In this document: positions 14,765 to 23,365 of the stretch, one piece after another
Numbering within the stretch: position 1 is the stretch's first letter
Layout of the letters: the number at the start of each line of letters is the position of its first letter
DNA from: W2P13-069 sp963590525
GTDB lineage: Bacteria > Actinomycetota > Coriobacteriia > Coriobacteriales > QAMH01
DNA: 27,801 nt
Direction: 5' to 3'
Assembly: GCA_963590525.1 (NCBI GenBank)
Contig: CAVAPV010000027.1
Location: forward strand, 1 to 27,801
Program-made: the position numbers and the translations under genes
The notes under the pieces: model-generated
Database searches by the model: none
Seen by the model: the letters and a program-made list of their open reading frames with translations, nothing else
What the model was told of the DNA's origin: nothing

Positions 14765-15181
14765 CTGCCGTCCCTCCTCCTGCTGCGCTGTACGCTGTCA
14801 TCTTATTGCGCTGCGCGCTATCGTCTTGCGGCGCGCGTGGCATCTGCTTGGCGCGGCTCGATCCTCTTTAAGCGTTAGCTAGCAATTATACGTTGCCGAT
14901 GTGATGTTGCCGGAGTTGTAGCGAGCGATGCGGTGCTGTCTTCTAACTGACTGCTCGACACACATGCTCGGTTCACTCCAACTACCGTGCTTCAGCAGCT
15001 CGTAGTATTGCGTGATGACAAGACAACAGCACATGCAGCTCTTTCTATCGAAAATAGCGCTTATTATCGGCAAGACCTTTTGTTCAAAGCCCCTGAAGAA
15101 GCAATTCCTCTTCTACCGTAGGATTTGCGTACGCGAGGCCGCTCGCCCGGTCGTGGCGGTTTCTTTGTTTTGGGATAAAGG
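14765..15181. other. Intergenic region upstream of the EamA gene
   Basis: These 417 bases contain no supportable gene. A perfect minus-strand -10, TATAAT (14885-14890), without a good -35, could start the EamA transcript with a leader of about 115 bases. The leader is rich in GCGC palindromes. No clear terminator was seen for the zinc-ribbon gene that ends at 15182. Confidence 0.4.
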
Positions 15182-15352
15182 TTAGTTTGGACGACCAGGA
15201 AATCGCGGGAGAGGGGCCCCGCATTCTTGGCATAATGAGGCATCTTTAGGGTTAATTGCGCCGCATTTGACGCATTTCCCCTGTTGGAAGGGCTCGTAGC
15301 CATAGGAGTCGCCCCCACATTTTCCACAATGGATGCAGTAGAAGCATGACAT
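15182..15352 (-). CDS. Small double zinc-ribbon protein of module 1
   Basis: This 56-residue protein is made largely of cysteine knuckles: CIHCGKC near the N-terminus, CVKCG in the middle and CQECGAPLP near the end. They suggest one or two zinc-ribbon or rubredoxin-like sites. The ATG at 15352 is preferred over 15367 because GAGGG lies about five bases before it. It is the last gene of the module 1 operon, 37 bases after the Fe-S subunit. The protein at 22909-23187, beside module 2, shares the C-x2-CGKC, C-x2-CG and C-x2-CG..LP pattern. A role in metallocentre assembly or electron transfer for the molybdoenzyme is inferred from this repeated association only. Confidence 0.7.
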   Translation of the reverse strand: MSCFYCIHCGKCGGDSYGYEPFQQGKCVKCGAINPKDASLCQECGAPLPRFPGRPN

Positions 15353-15389
15353 ACGAGCCCTCGTCAATTTGAATCAGGTGTACAATGGT

Positions 15390-15743
15390 CTATTCTGTGG
15401 GAACCCAGAGCACCTGCTTAGGTTTCTTCGAAAGCTCGGCAGCCATCTCCTCGATAGTGCCGAACTTCATGCAATCGCCCAAGCAGTTGTGCACGCAAAC
15501 GGGCTCGCGGCGACGGGCCAAGCGGTCTGCGCACAGATCGCATAGGTCGGTGGGAACGGGGATCTTGTTCCAATTGAAGTTATGACCGGCATCGTTGGTA
15601 TCGTCTTTCTGCCAGGGCCCCTCGTCCAGAACGCGGATGCCCCACTTACCAATTGGGAAATGATGCTCTTCCTTGCAAGCCACTTCACAAGACTGGCAAC
15701 CCGTGCAGTACTCGTAATCGATGAGAAGTGCGTACTTGGGCAT
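15390..15743 (-). CDS. Small 4Fe-4S electron-transfer subunit of module 1
   Basis: This 117-residue ferredoxin-like protein resembles a shortened DmsB/PsrB subunit. Cysteines 13, 16, 19 and 23 (CTGCQSCEVAC) form one group. A second group is Cys68, 71, 83 and 87, with an extra Cys91. This is enough for two 4Fe-4S clusters, against four in the long subunits. It should pass electrons to the catalytic subunit encoded just upstream; the gap is two bases, so translation is probably coupled. It has no Tat signal or membrane segment, placing the complex in the cytoplasm. The physiological electron donor is not encoded here. Confidence 0.9.
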   Translation of the reverse strand: MPKYALLIDYEYCTGCQSCEVACKEEHHFPIGKWGIRVLDEGPWQKDDTNDAGHNFNWNKIPVPTDLCDLCADRLARRREPVCVHNCLGDCMKFGTIEEMAAELSKKPKQVLWVPTE

Positions 15744-15745
15744 GT

Positions 15746-18217
15746 TTACACCAACTTTCCGAAGTGCTCGTCGAATTTCTTCATGTCAACGTCGTAGGAC
15801 TCGCTCAGCGGAACGACATTGCAGCAGCAGCTCTTGTAAGGGCCGCCAAAGCCGAGGGCGTTATTGTGATGCAGCGGAATCAGGTCATTGACATTGGATT
15901 GCCACACACCAAACAAAGAGGGCTCGCTGCCGTCCTGCTCGGGGAACCACCAGCCGTGCTCGGCCTCGACATGTCCCTCGCGGATGGTGGGCATGATGCG
16001 GGCCTTGAACTTGGCGGAGCCAAACATGTTCTCGATCTTGCACCACTGACCGTCAGTCACGCCGACCTTGCGTGCATCGGCGGGATTGATCTCCAAAATC
16101 GGATTGGGGTCAACCTCGCGCAGGATAGCAATCTGGCGATGCTCGGAATGGAAGGAGCTGTAGCGTCTGTGACCTGTGGAGAGGATGAACGGATACTTCT
16201 TGATGATTTCCTCATGGGACAAGTCGCGCTCATGCCACTTCGCGTCAACTTCCTCGGGGATGCGGGGATTCTTGACTTCGTCGATCAGCTTGTCAGGAAT
16301 GCGCGGAGAGAGATCCGGCTCGCGGTAATAGGGCAACGGGTCCATGCCGTTGTTCGCGAATGCGCTTGACCACAGCTCGACGCGACCAGTTGGGGTCAGG
16401 AAGCCCGGCTGTCCGTCAGGGCGCAGGCGGCCGGTCTCGTATTTCTTGTAGTAGACCTTTCGCTTGAATTTGACGAGCTGCTTAACCTCCTCGAACTTAT
16501 GGCGTCCCTCAAGGCGGTTCTTCTCGAGGTAGTCATGGTACTCTCGGTACTTCTCATGGGCAAAGCGGGCCTTGGGGTCGTCCGGATACATCTTGGCCAT
16601 GCGCTCTGCCAGCATGCAGTAGATCTCCAAGTCGTTCTTTGCCTCGCCGACCGTGATAGCCTTGTTTCCACAGCCAGTGGTGATGGAAGCGGCGCCGTAG
16701 TGAGTGCGGTTGACACCGTCGTGTTCGGCCACGGTGGTGATAGGCAGGAAGACATCGCAGACTGCCTGGATCGTCGGCGTGATGAAGCAATCGGTACCAA
16801 AGGCAAACTGAACAGACTTGAGGAAGGCCTTATGCCAGCGAGTGGGTTCGGCAGAGTTGGTGGGCGCGAGCAAGTTGGAGTTGGCGATCCATGCAAAAGT
16901 GATGGGATAGGGCTCGCCGGTCTCCATAGCATCGATCACGGCGTCGGAGTGGCAGCCGGTGATCTGGTTGCAGTACAGCGGGTACTTGTCCATACCCAGG
17001 GCTTCGCCGCGCTCCTCGGCAGTCATCTGGTACCAGCCCTCGGTGATGAAGGAACGGGTGTCGGTGAAGTCCTCGGACTGGCCCTCTGCCGCCTCGGAGG
17101 TCATGTCCTCGGGCTGGGAGAGGTCGGCGACGATGTTGCCGCCGGGGACGTCAAGGTTGCCCGTCAGGCAGATGGCAGCCAAGACGCACTGGCCGGCCTG
17201 CATGCCATTGGTGTTCTGGTCAAAGGCCAAGCCCCAGGCGATGGAGGCAGGCTTTGCTGCAGCGTACATGCGGGCGAACCTGTAGATGTCCTCGGCAGGG
17301 ACCTCGCAGATCTCCGCGGCCTTTTCGGGGGTCATGTGGGAAACGCGTTCGGCAAACTCATCGAAGCCGTATGTCCACCTGTCGACGAAGTCGTGGTCGT
17401 AGAGATCCTCGCTGATGATGATGTTACAAAGGGCCATGGCGAGTGCGGCATCGGTGCCGGGGCGCAGGCGCAGCTGCAGCACAGAGCGTGTTGCCAGCCA
17501 ATTGACGCGCGGGTCGATAGTGACGAGTTTGGCGCCGCGCTTCATCAGGTCGATGACGCTATGGCCAAAGAAGCCGTCGGGATTGGAGGCCAAGGGCATC
17601 TTGCCCCACATGACCATGAGCTCAGGGACGGTGTACTCAGGGTCATCATAACCGCCCGGCAGCCCGCCAGCATAGTCGAGCTCGGGGTACAGGGCGCCGA
17701 GAACCATGTTGGATGCCGTCATGCGCGGCTGATAGCAAGCGTAGCCAGACTGTGTGTAGGCCAGGTTGGGGGTGCGGAAGATGGAGAGCTGGAGGTCCTG
17801 GGACAGCATGCCGTCGCGCCCGGTTCCGACGAAGATGGCCATGGTCTTGCGGCCGTGCTTCTCGGTCAACTCCTTCCAGTTGTCCATGATGAGGTCGAGT
17901 GCCTCATCCCAGCTGCAGCGCTCCCAAGCGTCGGCATCGCCGCGCTTGTCGTGGTCGCGCTTCATGGGGTAGATGACGCGGGTCGGGTTGTAGATGTAGT
18001 CCTTCAGGGCCAGGCAACGCATGCAGAGGCGGCCATGGGTGATGGGGTCGTTCTCGTCTCCCTCGACGTGGTCCAGACGCCCATCCTTGTCGACGTACAG
18101 CTTGATGCCACAGCCAACGGGATGGCAGCCAGGGGGAGACCAGACAGACGAGCGGATAACCGTGAAGTCCCCGTCTTGGAACTTCCAAGGCTTGCCGAGG
18201 TCATTCTCGAATTCCAT
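15746..18217 (-). CDS. Molybdopterin oxidoreductase catalytic subunit, module 1
   Basis: This 823-residue protein belongs to the DMSO reductase superfamily and binds a bis-MGD molybdenum or tungsten cofactor. A 4Fe-4S site is suggested by Cys31, 36, 65 and 68 (GCHPVGCG and RLCMRC), with C-x4-C in place of the usual C-x2-C-x3-C. Cys161 in GYACYQPR sits where formate dehydrogenases have the metal-ligating Cys/Sec. The C-terminal domain has the family HRRYSSFHSEHRQ and EAEHGWWFPE segments that hold the dinucleotide. There is no twin-arginine signal, so it is cytoplasmic. The start at 18217 has GAGAGAGGA upstream. It heads an operon with the Fe-S and zinc-ribbon genes. The closest known functional group is probably the dehydroxylase/transhydroxylase-like enzymes of gut Coriobacteriia; the substrate is unknown. 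Confidence 0.92.
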   Translation of the reverse strand: MEFENDLGKPWKFQDGDFTVIRSSVWSPPGCHPVGCGIKLYVDKDGRLDHVEGDENDPITHGRLCMRCLALKDYIYNPTRVIYPMKRDHDKRGDADAWERCSWDEALDLIMDNWKELTEKHGRKTMAIFVGTGRDGMLSQDLQLSIFRTPNLAYTQSGYACYQPRMTASNMVLGALYPELDYAGGLPGGYDDPEYTVPELMVMWGKMPLASNPDGFFGHSVIDLMKRGAKLVTIDPRVNWLATRSVLQLRLRPGTDAALAMALCNIIISEDLYDHDFVDRWTYGFDEFAERVSHMTPEKAAEICEVPAEDIYRFARMYAAAKPASIAWGLAFDQNTNGMQAGQCVLAAICLTGNLDVPGGNIVADLSQPEDMTSEAAEGQSEDFTDTRSFITEGWYQMTAEERGEALGMDKYPLYCNQITGCHSDAVIDAMETGEPYPITFAWIANSNLLAPTNSAEPTRWHKAFLKSVQFAFGTDCFITPTIQAVCDVFLPITTVAEHDGVNRTHYGAASITTGCGNKAITVGEAKNDLEIYCMLAERMAKMYPDDPKARFAHEKYREYHDYLEKNRLEGRHKFEEVKQLVKFKRKVYYKKYETGRLRPDGQPGFLTPTGRVELWSSAFANNGMDPLPYYREPDLSPRIPDKLIDEVKNPRIPEEVDAKWHERDLSHEEIIKKYPFILSTGHRRYSSFHSEHRQIAILREVDPNPILEINPADARKVGVTDGQWCKIENMFGSAKFKARIMPTIREGHVEAEHGWWFPEQDGSEPSLFGVWQSNVNDLIPLHHNNALGFGGPYKSCCCNVVPLSESYDVDMKKFDEHFGKLV

Positions 18218-18315
18218 TGAAGTCCTCTCTCTCGATGCTCTCTCGCATGGACGCCCAATGGGTGCCTATGCCTTTTCGTAGCTAACGCGCGCCAAATTGC
18301 GCGTCCGCTGAAACG

Positions 18316-18344
18316 AGTATAGGAACGCCAAAAACACGCAACAA
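18316..18344 (-). promoter_or_regulatory. Promoter of molybdoenzyme module 1
   Basis: On the minus strand TTGTTG (18339-18344) and TATACT (18316-18321) are separated by 17 bases. It lies about 100 bases upstream of the catalytic subunit start and just downstream of the MFS gene's terminator, so module 1 is transcribed separately. Confidence 0.6.
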
Positions 18345-18470
18345 GCAACACAAGACCCGCTCTGTCCAACCCCCTTGTGCACTTGATGCAGCTCTGTATC
18401 TCGCGGCTATCACACTTCCAAAACTGATGCCTGCGAGGTCGCGCACGCCAGAAAAGACTTCGAGACGCGC

Positions 18471-18500
18471 AAAAAAAGGAGGGCCCGCGTGGGGCCCTCC
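18471..18500 (-). terminator. Strong intrinsic terminator of the MFS gene
   Basis: On the minus strand a perfect nine-pair stem GGAGGGCCC/GGGCCCTCC with a five-base loop is followed by seven T. It lies 30 bases past the stop at 18531. The 313-base gap between this MFS gene and module 1 holds this terminator and the module 1 promoter only. Confidence 0.95.
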
Positions 18501-18530
18501 AAAGCGATTCCGCTATGAGAAGCGTGGCGA

Positions 18531-19766
18531 TTACTCTGCCTCTGCAGTAGCGGCAGCCTCTTGGTGAATCTTGCCCTTGAGGCCGAGCTCGGGGACGAAG
18601 ATGCAGAAGATGAGACCGGCAGCGATGACGCAGCAGCCGAGGATCAAGAAGAAGAGAATCATGTTGCCACCAGAGAGCGGTGTGATGATGAAGGACGGGA
18701 TGATGAAGGCGCCGAGATTCTGAAAGAAAGTCTGGATGCCGCCAGCAGTGCCCATATGCTCGCGCTTAATAGTGGGAATCATGCCAACGGAGCCCTTGAT
18801 GATGCCGATGTTGCCCCACATGATGAAAGCTGCGAGGATCATCAGAGGGAGCGTATACGCGCCAGCAGGAAGCCACCATGCAATCATAATCAGGCCAGCT
18901 CCGATAACGCACATGACAAACATGACGGGCTTCATACGCTGCAACTTGTCTGCAATGGGACCGCAGACCCAGTTGGAAGGCATTCCAGCCAGGTTGATGA
19001 AGGACGCCCAGGCAGCCGCAGTCGCAGGATCGATCCCCTTGGCCTGCAGGCCGGCGGGAACGTTACCGGAGTAGGCAGCGGAAGAGCACATGGAGAGAAT
19101 CATGACCAGGGAGACCAGTAACAGGGTCTTGTTGCTGAAACACGCCTTGACGGCAGTAACGGAGTAATCGTCCTTGGCAGCCTCTGCGTCCCTGGGCATG
19201 CGTGCCAAGACGAACCAGAGAACGGTAGCGGCGATCAGGATACCTGCGCACAGGATCCACGTTGCGCGCATGTCGTCGATGTGGGCAGATGCAAAGGCCA
19301 TGACACCGGTGACGCCGATACCGGCACCAGAGATATAAAAGGTCATACCAGTGGTGATCTTGTCACCAAACCAGGCCTTCAGGAACTTGACGGAGTTCGC
19401 GTTCATGCCAGCCAAGCCCATGCCGATGAAAAAGCAGCATGCGTAGATTCCCCAGATGCCGTCGGCGGTAGTGAACAAAACGCGGCAAACGCCGCCGGCG
19501 GATGCGATAATCATGCCGATTCCCAGAACCTTGACCACGCCGAACCTGTCAGCAAGCATGCCCATGGGAACGGAGAACAGTGCTCCGGTCAGGAAGCTGA
19601 TCAGGGTGATCTGAACGAACAAGCTCTGGCCGATGCCCCACTCGCCCATGATCACGCCGGCGAAAGCTCCGGGGCAGGCAACCGAACCCATGAGGGCTGC
19701 ATGCATCAGGCCAATGCACAGAACGGAAACCCACCGGTAGGGGGAGAGTTTCTTTTCCTCAGACAT
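18531..19766 (-). CDS. MFS transporter associated with module 1
   Basis: This 411-residue protein has twelve hydrophobic segments in two six-helix halves. The loop GMLADRFGVVKV between helices 2 and 3 is the MFS signature (G-x3-D-R-x-G). A NSVKFLKAWFG motif after helix 4 recalls anion/carboxylate MFS carriers. It probably imports the substrate of a molybdoenzyme or exports its product. The ATG at 19766 is chosen over 19868 because AGGAGGAAGGA lies directly upstream. It sits between module 2 and module 1 on the same strand, with its own terminators on both sides. Confidence 0.92.
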   Translation of the reverse strand: MSEEKKLSPYRWVSVLCIGLMHAALMGSVACPGAFAGVIMGEWGIGQSLFVQITLISFLTGALFSVPMGMLADRFGVVKVLGIGMIIASAGGVCRVLFTTADGIWGIYACCFFIGMGLAGMNANSVKFLKAWFGDKITTGMTFYISGAGIGVTGVMAFASAHIDDMRATWILCAGILIAATVLWFVLARMPRDAEAAKDDYSVTAVKACFSNKTLLLVSLVMILSMCSSAAYSGNVPAGLQAKGIDPATAAAWASFINLAGMPSNWVCGPIADKLQRMKPVMFVMCVIGAGLIMIAWWLPAGAYTLPLMILAAFIMWGNIGIIKGSVGMIPTIKREHMGTAGGIQTFFQNLGAFIIPSFIITPLSGGNMILFFLILGCCVIAAGLIFCIFVPELGLKGKIHQEAAATAEAE

Positions 19767-19970
19767 TTTTAAAGTCCTTCCTCCTCGCTCATTATTAAAC
19801 TTACAGCTGCTTCGACTCCCAAAAGCTGCCGCAGTCTCGATGTTGGGTCGACTCGCAGGCTCGGACAATCATCAAAGCCGCGCGTTTGGTGCGCACCCTG
19901 CTACAGCGTCGCTGCGCTGACAGACGGAGGTTTGCGAATCCTCCCTTTTGTCCGATTGGTTGAAGCAGGT

Positions 19971-20009
19971 AAGAAAAGGGCGGCATAAGCCAAGGCCCAC
20001 ATGCCGCCC
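19971..20009 (-). terminator. Intrinsic terminator of molybdoenzyme module 2
   Basis: On the minus strand a perfect nine-pair stem GGGCGGCAT/ATGCCGCCC with a 14-base loop is followed by TTTTCTT. It lies 15 bases past the stop of the Fe-S gene at 20025. Confidence 0.9.
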
Positions 20010-20024
20010 AAAGACGCTCAAGGC

Positions 20025-20354
20025 CTAGGGCAGGAAGATCACAGCCTTCTCGCCCAGCTCGTTGGCCTTCTTGGCGAGCTCCTCAATCTCGCCGAACTCC
20101 ATGACTTTCGCCTGGCAGTGCTGCACGCACGAGGGTTGGCGCCCCTGCGCCACGCGGGCTGCGCACAGGTCGCACAGGCTGGTAGGCGTGGGGATGAAGT
20201 CGTAGTGCCACTCGTCGTCGCCGATCTCCCAGGGGCCGGTCTCGGTGACCTTGATCCCCCAGCGACCCAGGGGGATGTCATGCTCATTCTTGCAGGCGAC
20301 CTCGCAGGAGTGGCAGCCAGAGCAGTACTTGTAGTTGATAAGCAGTCCGTTCAT
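20025..20354 (-). CDS. Small 4Fe-4S electron-transfer subunit of module 2
   Basis: This 109-residue paralogue of the module 1 Fe-S subunit has exactly eight cysteines in two groups: 11, 14, 17, 21 and 61, 64, 76, 80. It is expected to carry two 4Fe-4S clusters. The opening NYKYCSGCHSCEVACKNEHD corresponds closely to the module 1 protein, and so does the central GRWGIKV. The start at 20354 has AAGGAA seven bases upstream; a frame reaching 20558 overlaps the catalytic gene and is not credible. It begins ten bases after the catalytic subunit stop, so it is co-transcribed. No membrane anchor subunit follows. Confidence 0.9.
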   Translation of the reverse strand: MNGLLINYKYCSGCHSCEVACKNEHDIPLGRWGIKVTETGPWEIGDDEWHYDFIPTPTSLCDLCAARVAQGRQPSCVQHCQAKVMEFGEIEELAKKANELGEKAVIFLP

Positions 20355-20364
20355 GGTTGTTTCC

Positions 20365-22644
20365 TTACTGATCGTTTTCAGGCGTGACCTTGTACACCTT
20401 GCACAGCGTGCACTTGAAGGTATTGCCAAAGCCCAACTTGCCGATGACATGGTGGGGCATCGCATGGTTGATGTTGGAGCGCTTGTAGGCGTAGCTGCCT
20501 TCGGGGCCGTCGTTGCCGGACTCCTCGGGATACCACCAGCCGTGATGAGCGTGCACAACGCGCGGGTCCATAGCCTCGGTTAGGGTCGCTACCTCCTTGA
20601 CCCTGCCGTATGGGGTCTCGATCCAAACCCAGTCGCCCTCGGTGATACCGAGCTCCGCGGCCGTGTCCGGGTGGATCTGGATAGTGGGCCAAGGATCGAT
20701 CTCGCGCAGGGTCTTAATCTGGCGGTGCTCAGAATGGAACGAAGTGTTCTTGCGGCCGCCGGTCGTCAGGACAAGTGGGTACTTCTCGTATTCCTCGGGG
20801 GTGGAGACGGGGCTCAGAGGAGGCTCGACGAAGTAGGGCAGCGGATCGTCGCCGTACTTCTGATAAGCGTAGGACCACAGCTCGATGCGGCCGGTCGTGG
20901 TCATGTAGCCAAGGCCGCCGTCGGGGCGCATGAGGCCCTTCTCGCATTTACGATAGATCTCCTCGGGCTGCCAGATGCCCTTCTCGCGGAACTCCTCCCA
21001 TGTCACGTCGTAAGGGACACGCACCTTGGCCAGGTAATCTTGGTCGCTCTCGAACTGAGACCAGTACTCGGGGAAGATGCGCTCGCCGATGGCGCGCATG
21101 AAGCTCAGGTCGTTCACACCGCCGTCAACAACGTCGAGCGCCTTGTTGCACGCACCGTTGAAGGCGACGTTGAAGCCGTAGTGGGATTCGACGAGGGTGT
21201 CATGCTCGGCAAAGGTCTCCAGCGGGAACACCAGGTCGCAGCAGGACTGAGTGGTGGCGTTGTGGAACAACTCGGTTGCAACCGCGAACTCGAAGCTCTC
21301 GCGCATTGCCTTCTCCCAGCGCTCCGGTTGAGCTGAGATGGCGCCACCGACGACGTTGGAGGATTGGAAAACGCCCATCCTCAGGCGATAGGGTTCTTGA
21401 GTCTCCAAGGTGTCCAAGACGCAGTCCGGATGGTTGGTGGACATCAGCTGGCAGACGAACGGGTAGTCGAAGGCGCCAATGCGCAGCGCGAAGAGGTCGG
21501 GCGTAACGGTGCCGGCTTCCATGGCGCGGTTGATCATGTCGACATTGGTATCATCATCAATGGGGAGTCCCAAGGTGTTGCCGCCAGGGACGTCGAGGTT
21601 GTCGGTGATAGCCATCATGGACAAAAGCGCCTGTCCAACCTGGATGCCGTTGGGGTTTTGGTCGACAGAGAGGCCCCAGCCGATTGCGGAGTGCTTGCTC
21701 GTGGCGTACTTGCGGGCAGCTTCGATGATCTTTTCCTCGGGAACCCAACAGATTTCTGCAACCTTGGATGGCGGGTACTCCTGCACGCGCTCCTTGAGCT
21801 CATCGAAGCCGTAGCACCACTTGTCAACGGCATCATGGTCGTAGAGGTCTTCGTTGATGATGACATTGAGCAGGCCGAGTGCCAGGGCGCCGTCGGTACC
21901 GGGGCGCAGCTGCAGTCGGATATCCGCGCGGGTTCCCAGCCAGGTGATGCGGGGGTCGACGCAGATGAGCTTGGTGCCGTAGTCCTTCATCATGTCGATG
22001 ACCGCATGGCCCCACAAGCCATCAGCATTGGACTGCAAAGGCTCCTTGCCCCACAGCATGATGTACTTGGGAGCCTCCCAACCAGGATGCTCGTAGCGGT
22101 CCTCGAAGCGAGCCGCGTAGTCGATCTCCGGATATCCGCCGCCCATGAGATAACCCATGGAGGAGACACGGGGTGCGTAGCATGCCCAACCAGACTGCGC
22201 ATAGCAAGCGTTGGGGGTGCCAAAGCCCATGAAGGCGAGCTCGTTGTGATAGACAGTCGCCTCGCGGCCGGTACCGCAGAAGACGACGATCGACTCGGGT
22301 CCGTAGGTGTCACGGAAGTAGCGCGTCTTCTCCTCGAGGAGATCCATGGCCTCGTCGTAGCTGATGCGCTCCCATTTGTCGGCTTGACCGCGATATTTCG
22401 GGTCGCGCTTCTGGGGATACATGATGCGGTCGGGATGGTAGACGACTTCCTTCAACGCGAGGCAGCGGGGGCACAGGGCTCCCCTGGTGATTGGATGTTC
22501 GGGGTCTCCCTCAACATAGTCGAGCTTGCCGTCCTTGACGTGCAGGAGTAGACCGCATCCGACGGGATGGCACCCCGGGGGAGACCACGCACACGTGCGG
22601 ATGATGGTCTCGCCGTTTTCTTCGCGTTTCCACGGCTGGGTCAT
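20365..22644 (-). CDS. Molybdopterin oxidoreductase catalytic subunit, module 2
   Basis: This 759-residue DMSO-reductase-superfamily enzyme is a clear paralogue of the module 1 subunit. Cys25, 30, 58 and 61 (GCHPVGCG, LCPRC) would bind a 4Fe-4S cluster with the same C-x4-C spacing. Cys155 in GWACYAPR is the candidate metal ligand. The RKNTSFHSEHRQ and HAHHGWWYPE segments near the C-terminus match the cofactor-binding domain. There is no Tat signal, so it is cytoplasmic. I chose ATG 22644 over 22698 because GAGAGGAAG lies immediately upstream, as in module 1. Many paired segments differ between the two subunits, so distinct substrates are likely. A dehydroxylase- or transhydroxylase-like reaction is inferred. 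Confidence 0.92.
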   Translation of the reverse strand: MTQPWKREENGETIIRTCAWSPPGCHPVGCGLLLHVKDGKLDYVEGDPEHPITRGALCPRCLALKEVVYHPDRIMYPQKRDPKYRGQADKWERISYDEAMDLLEEKTRYFRDTYGPESIVVFCGTGREATVYHNELAFMGFGTPNACYAQSGWACYAPRVSSMGYLMGGGYPEIDYAARFEDRYEHPGWEAPKYIMLWGKEPLQSNADGLWGHAVIDMMKDYGTKLICVDPRITWLGTRADIRLQLRPGTDGALALGLLNVIINEDLYDHDAVDKWCYGFDELKERVQEYPPSKVAEICWVPEEKIIEAARKYATSKHSAIGWGLSVDQNPNGIQVGQALLSMMAITDNLDVPGGNTLGLPIDDDTNVDMINRAMEAGTVTPDLFALRIGAFDYPFVCQLMSTNHPDCVLDTLETQEPYRLRMGVFQSSNVVGGAISAQPERWEKAMRESFEFAVATELFHNATTQSCCDLVFPLETFAEHDTLVESHYGFNVAFNGACNKALDVVDGGVNDLSFMRAIGERIFPEYWSQFESDQDYLAKVRVPYDVTWEEFREKGIWQPEEIYRKCEKGLMRPDGGLGYMTTTGRIELWSYAYQKYGDDPLPYFVEPPLSPVSTPEEYEKYPLVLTTGGRKNTSFHSEHRQIKTLREIDPWPTIQIHPDTAAELGITEGDWVWIETPYGRVKEVATLTEAMDPRVVHAHHGWWYPEESGNDGPEGSYAYKRSNINHAMPHHVIGKLGFGNTFKCTLCKVYKVTPENDQ

Positions 22645-22721
22645 AGCGCTTCCTCTCTCTTGAACCTCTCTTTCTTTCCAAGCCATCTGCTGCGGCAAAT
22701 GGAGTTGCGAACAGCACGCTG

Positions 22722-22735
22722 GCCTGAACTCAGGC
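22722..22735. promoter_or_regulatory. Palindrome upstream of module 2
   Basis: GCCTGA and TCAGGC flank two bases, 80 bases before the catalytic subunit start. It lies in the probable promoter region and may bind a regulator. Confidence 0.4.
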
Positions 22736-22773
22736 TAAAAAGCAGGGAGAAAGCCCACAAGAAACAGAGGCAT

Positions 22774-22827
22774 GGGCGAGTCTCGCCCCGTTGCACAGTT
22801 GCGCCGACGTGTGCACCGGGGCGAGAC
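22774..22827. promoter_or_regulatory. Long inverted repeat between module 2 and its zinc-ribbon gene
   Basis: Arms of 18 bases (22780-22797 and 22810-22827) match with one mismatch around a 12-base centre. A second overlapping palindrome, GGGCGAG/CTCGCCC, spans 22774-22788. It sits midway between the divergent starts at 22644 and 22909. It has no T tract, so it is more likely an operator or RNA structure than a terminator. Confidence 0.55.
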
Positions 22828-22865
22828 AGATGCGCAAATCGGCCTCCTGCGCCATAAGGGTTGCC

Positions 22866-22871
22866 TATACT
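22866..22871 (+). promoter_or_regulatory. -10 element of the zinc-ribbon gene
   Basis: TATACT lies 38 bases before the ATG at 22909. No good -35 is present at the right distance, and the long inverted repeat lies about 40 bases upstream, as expected for an activator-dependent promoter. Confidence 0.4.
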
Positions 22872-22908
22872 GCTCCCAACAGGGCCAAGACGGGTGGAAG
22901 GAGTCCGG

Positions 22909-23187
22909 ATGTCCACGTCGATGCATGTATGCACGTTCTGCGGAAAGTGCAGGCCGCCCAAGGAGCCCAAGCTCATCTGCAAGCATTGCGGAACCTGGAA
23001 CGACCCGGAGCTCGGCGAATATGGGACATGCAAAGAGTGCGGCGGCAAGCTGCCAGAACGCACGCTGCCGGAGCCCATCTTTTGTCTGAAGATCGAGCAG
23101 ATGTGCGCAAGGCCGTGTCAAAACGGCAGGGTCAAGCCCCGTGTCAAAGCGAAGATGTGCCGTTGGCACTCGCCTGTAGAGGACTAA
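22909..23187 (+). CDS. Small double zinc-ribbon protein of module 2
   Basis: This 92-residue protein has Cys pairs CTFCGKC near residue 8, CKHCG and CKECGGKLP in the middle, and further Cys near the end (CLKIEQMCARPC, MCRWH). The first 50 residues align with the 56-residue zinc-ribbon protein of module 1 (C-x2-CGKC, C-x2-CG, CxECG..LP); the C-terminal 40 residues are extra. The ATG at 22909 has AAGGAG five bases upstream. It is divergent from module 2 with a 264-base regulatory gap. It is a candidate accessory, assembly or redox factor for the molybdoenzymes; this is inferred from location and pairing only. Confidence 0.75.
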   Translation: MSTSMHVCTFCGKCRPPKEPKLICKHCGTWNDPELGEYGTCKECGGKLPERTLPEPIFCLKIEQMCARPCQNGRVKPRVKAKMCRWHSPVED

Positions 23188-23365
23188 CAAGCTGACACAA
23201 TCGCGAACCTGTCCATGCTCTGAGGCAATCTTGGGCAATCCGTCGTCTCAAGTGCTACCAAGGGTAGGGTTTGTTCGTTGCCCGCGTTGCGCGCTGGCGG
23301 CTACCCTATGACTCAAGCAAGACCTTCCCTCCACGAGAACCCACTCTCGGGACCTTGCTTCCCCT

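Noticed and set aside
16499..18220. 573-codon open frame on the plus strand
   Set aside because: It is antisense to the module 1 catalytic gene, has no credible ribosome site, and its translation shows no family features.
21364..22551. 395-codon open frame on the plus strand
   Set aside because: It is a shadow of the module 2 catalytic subunit.
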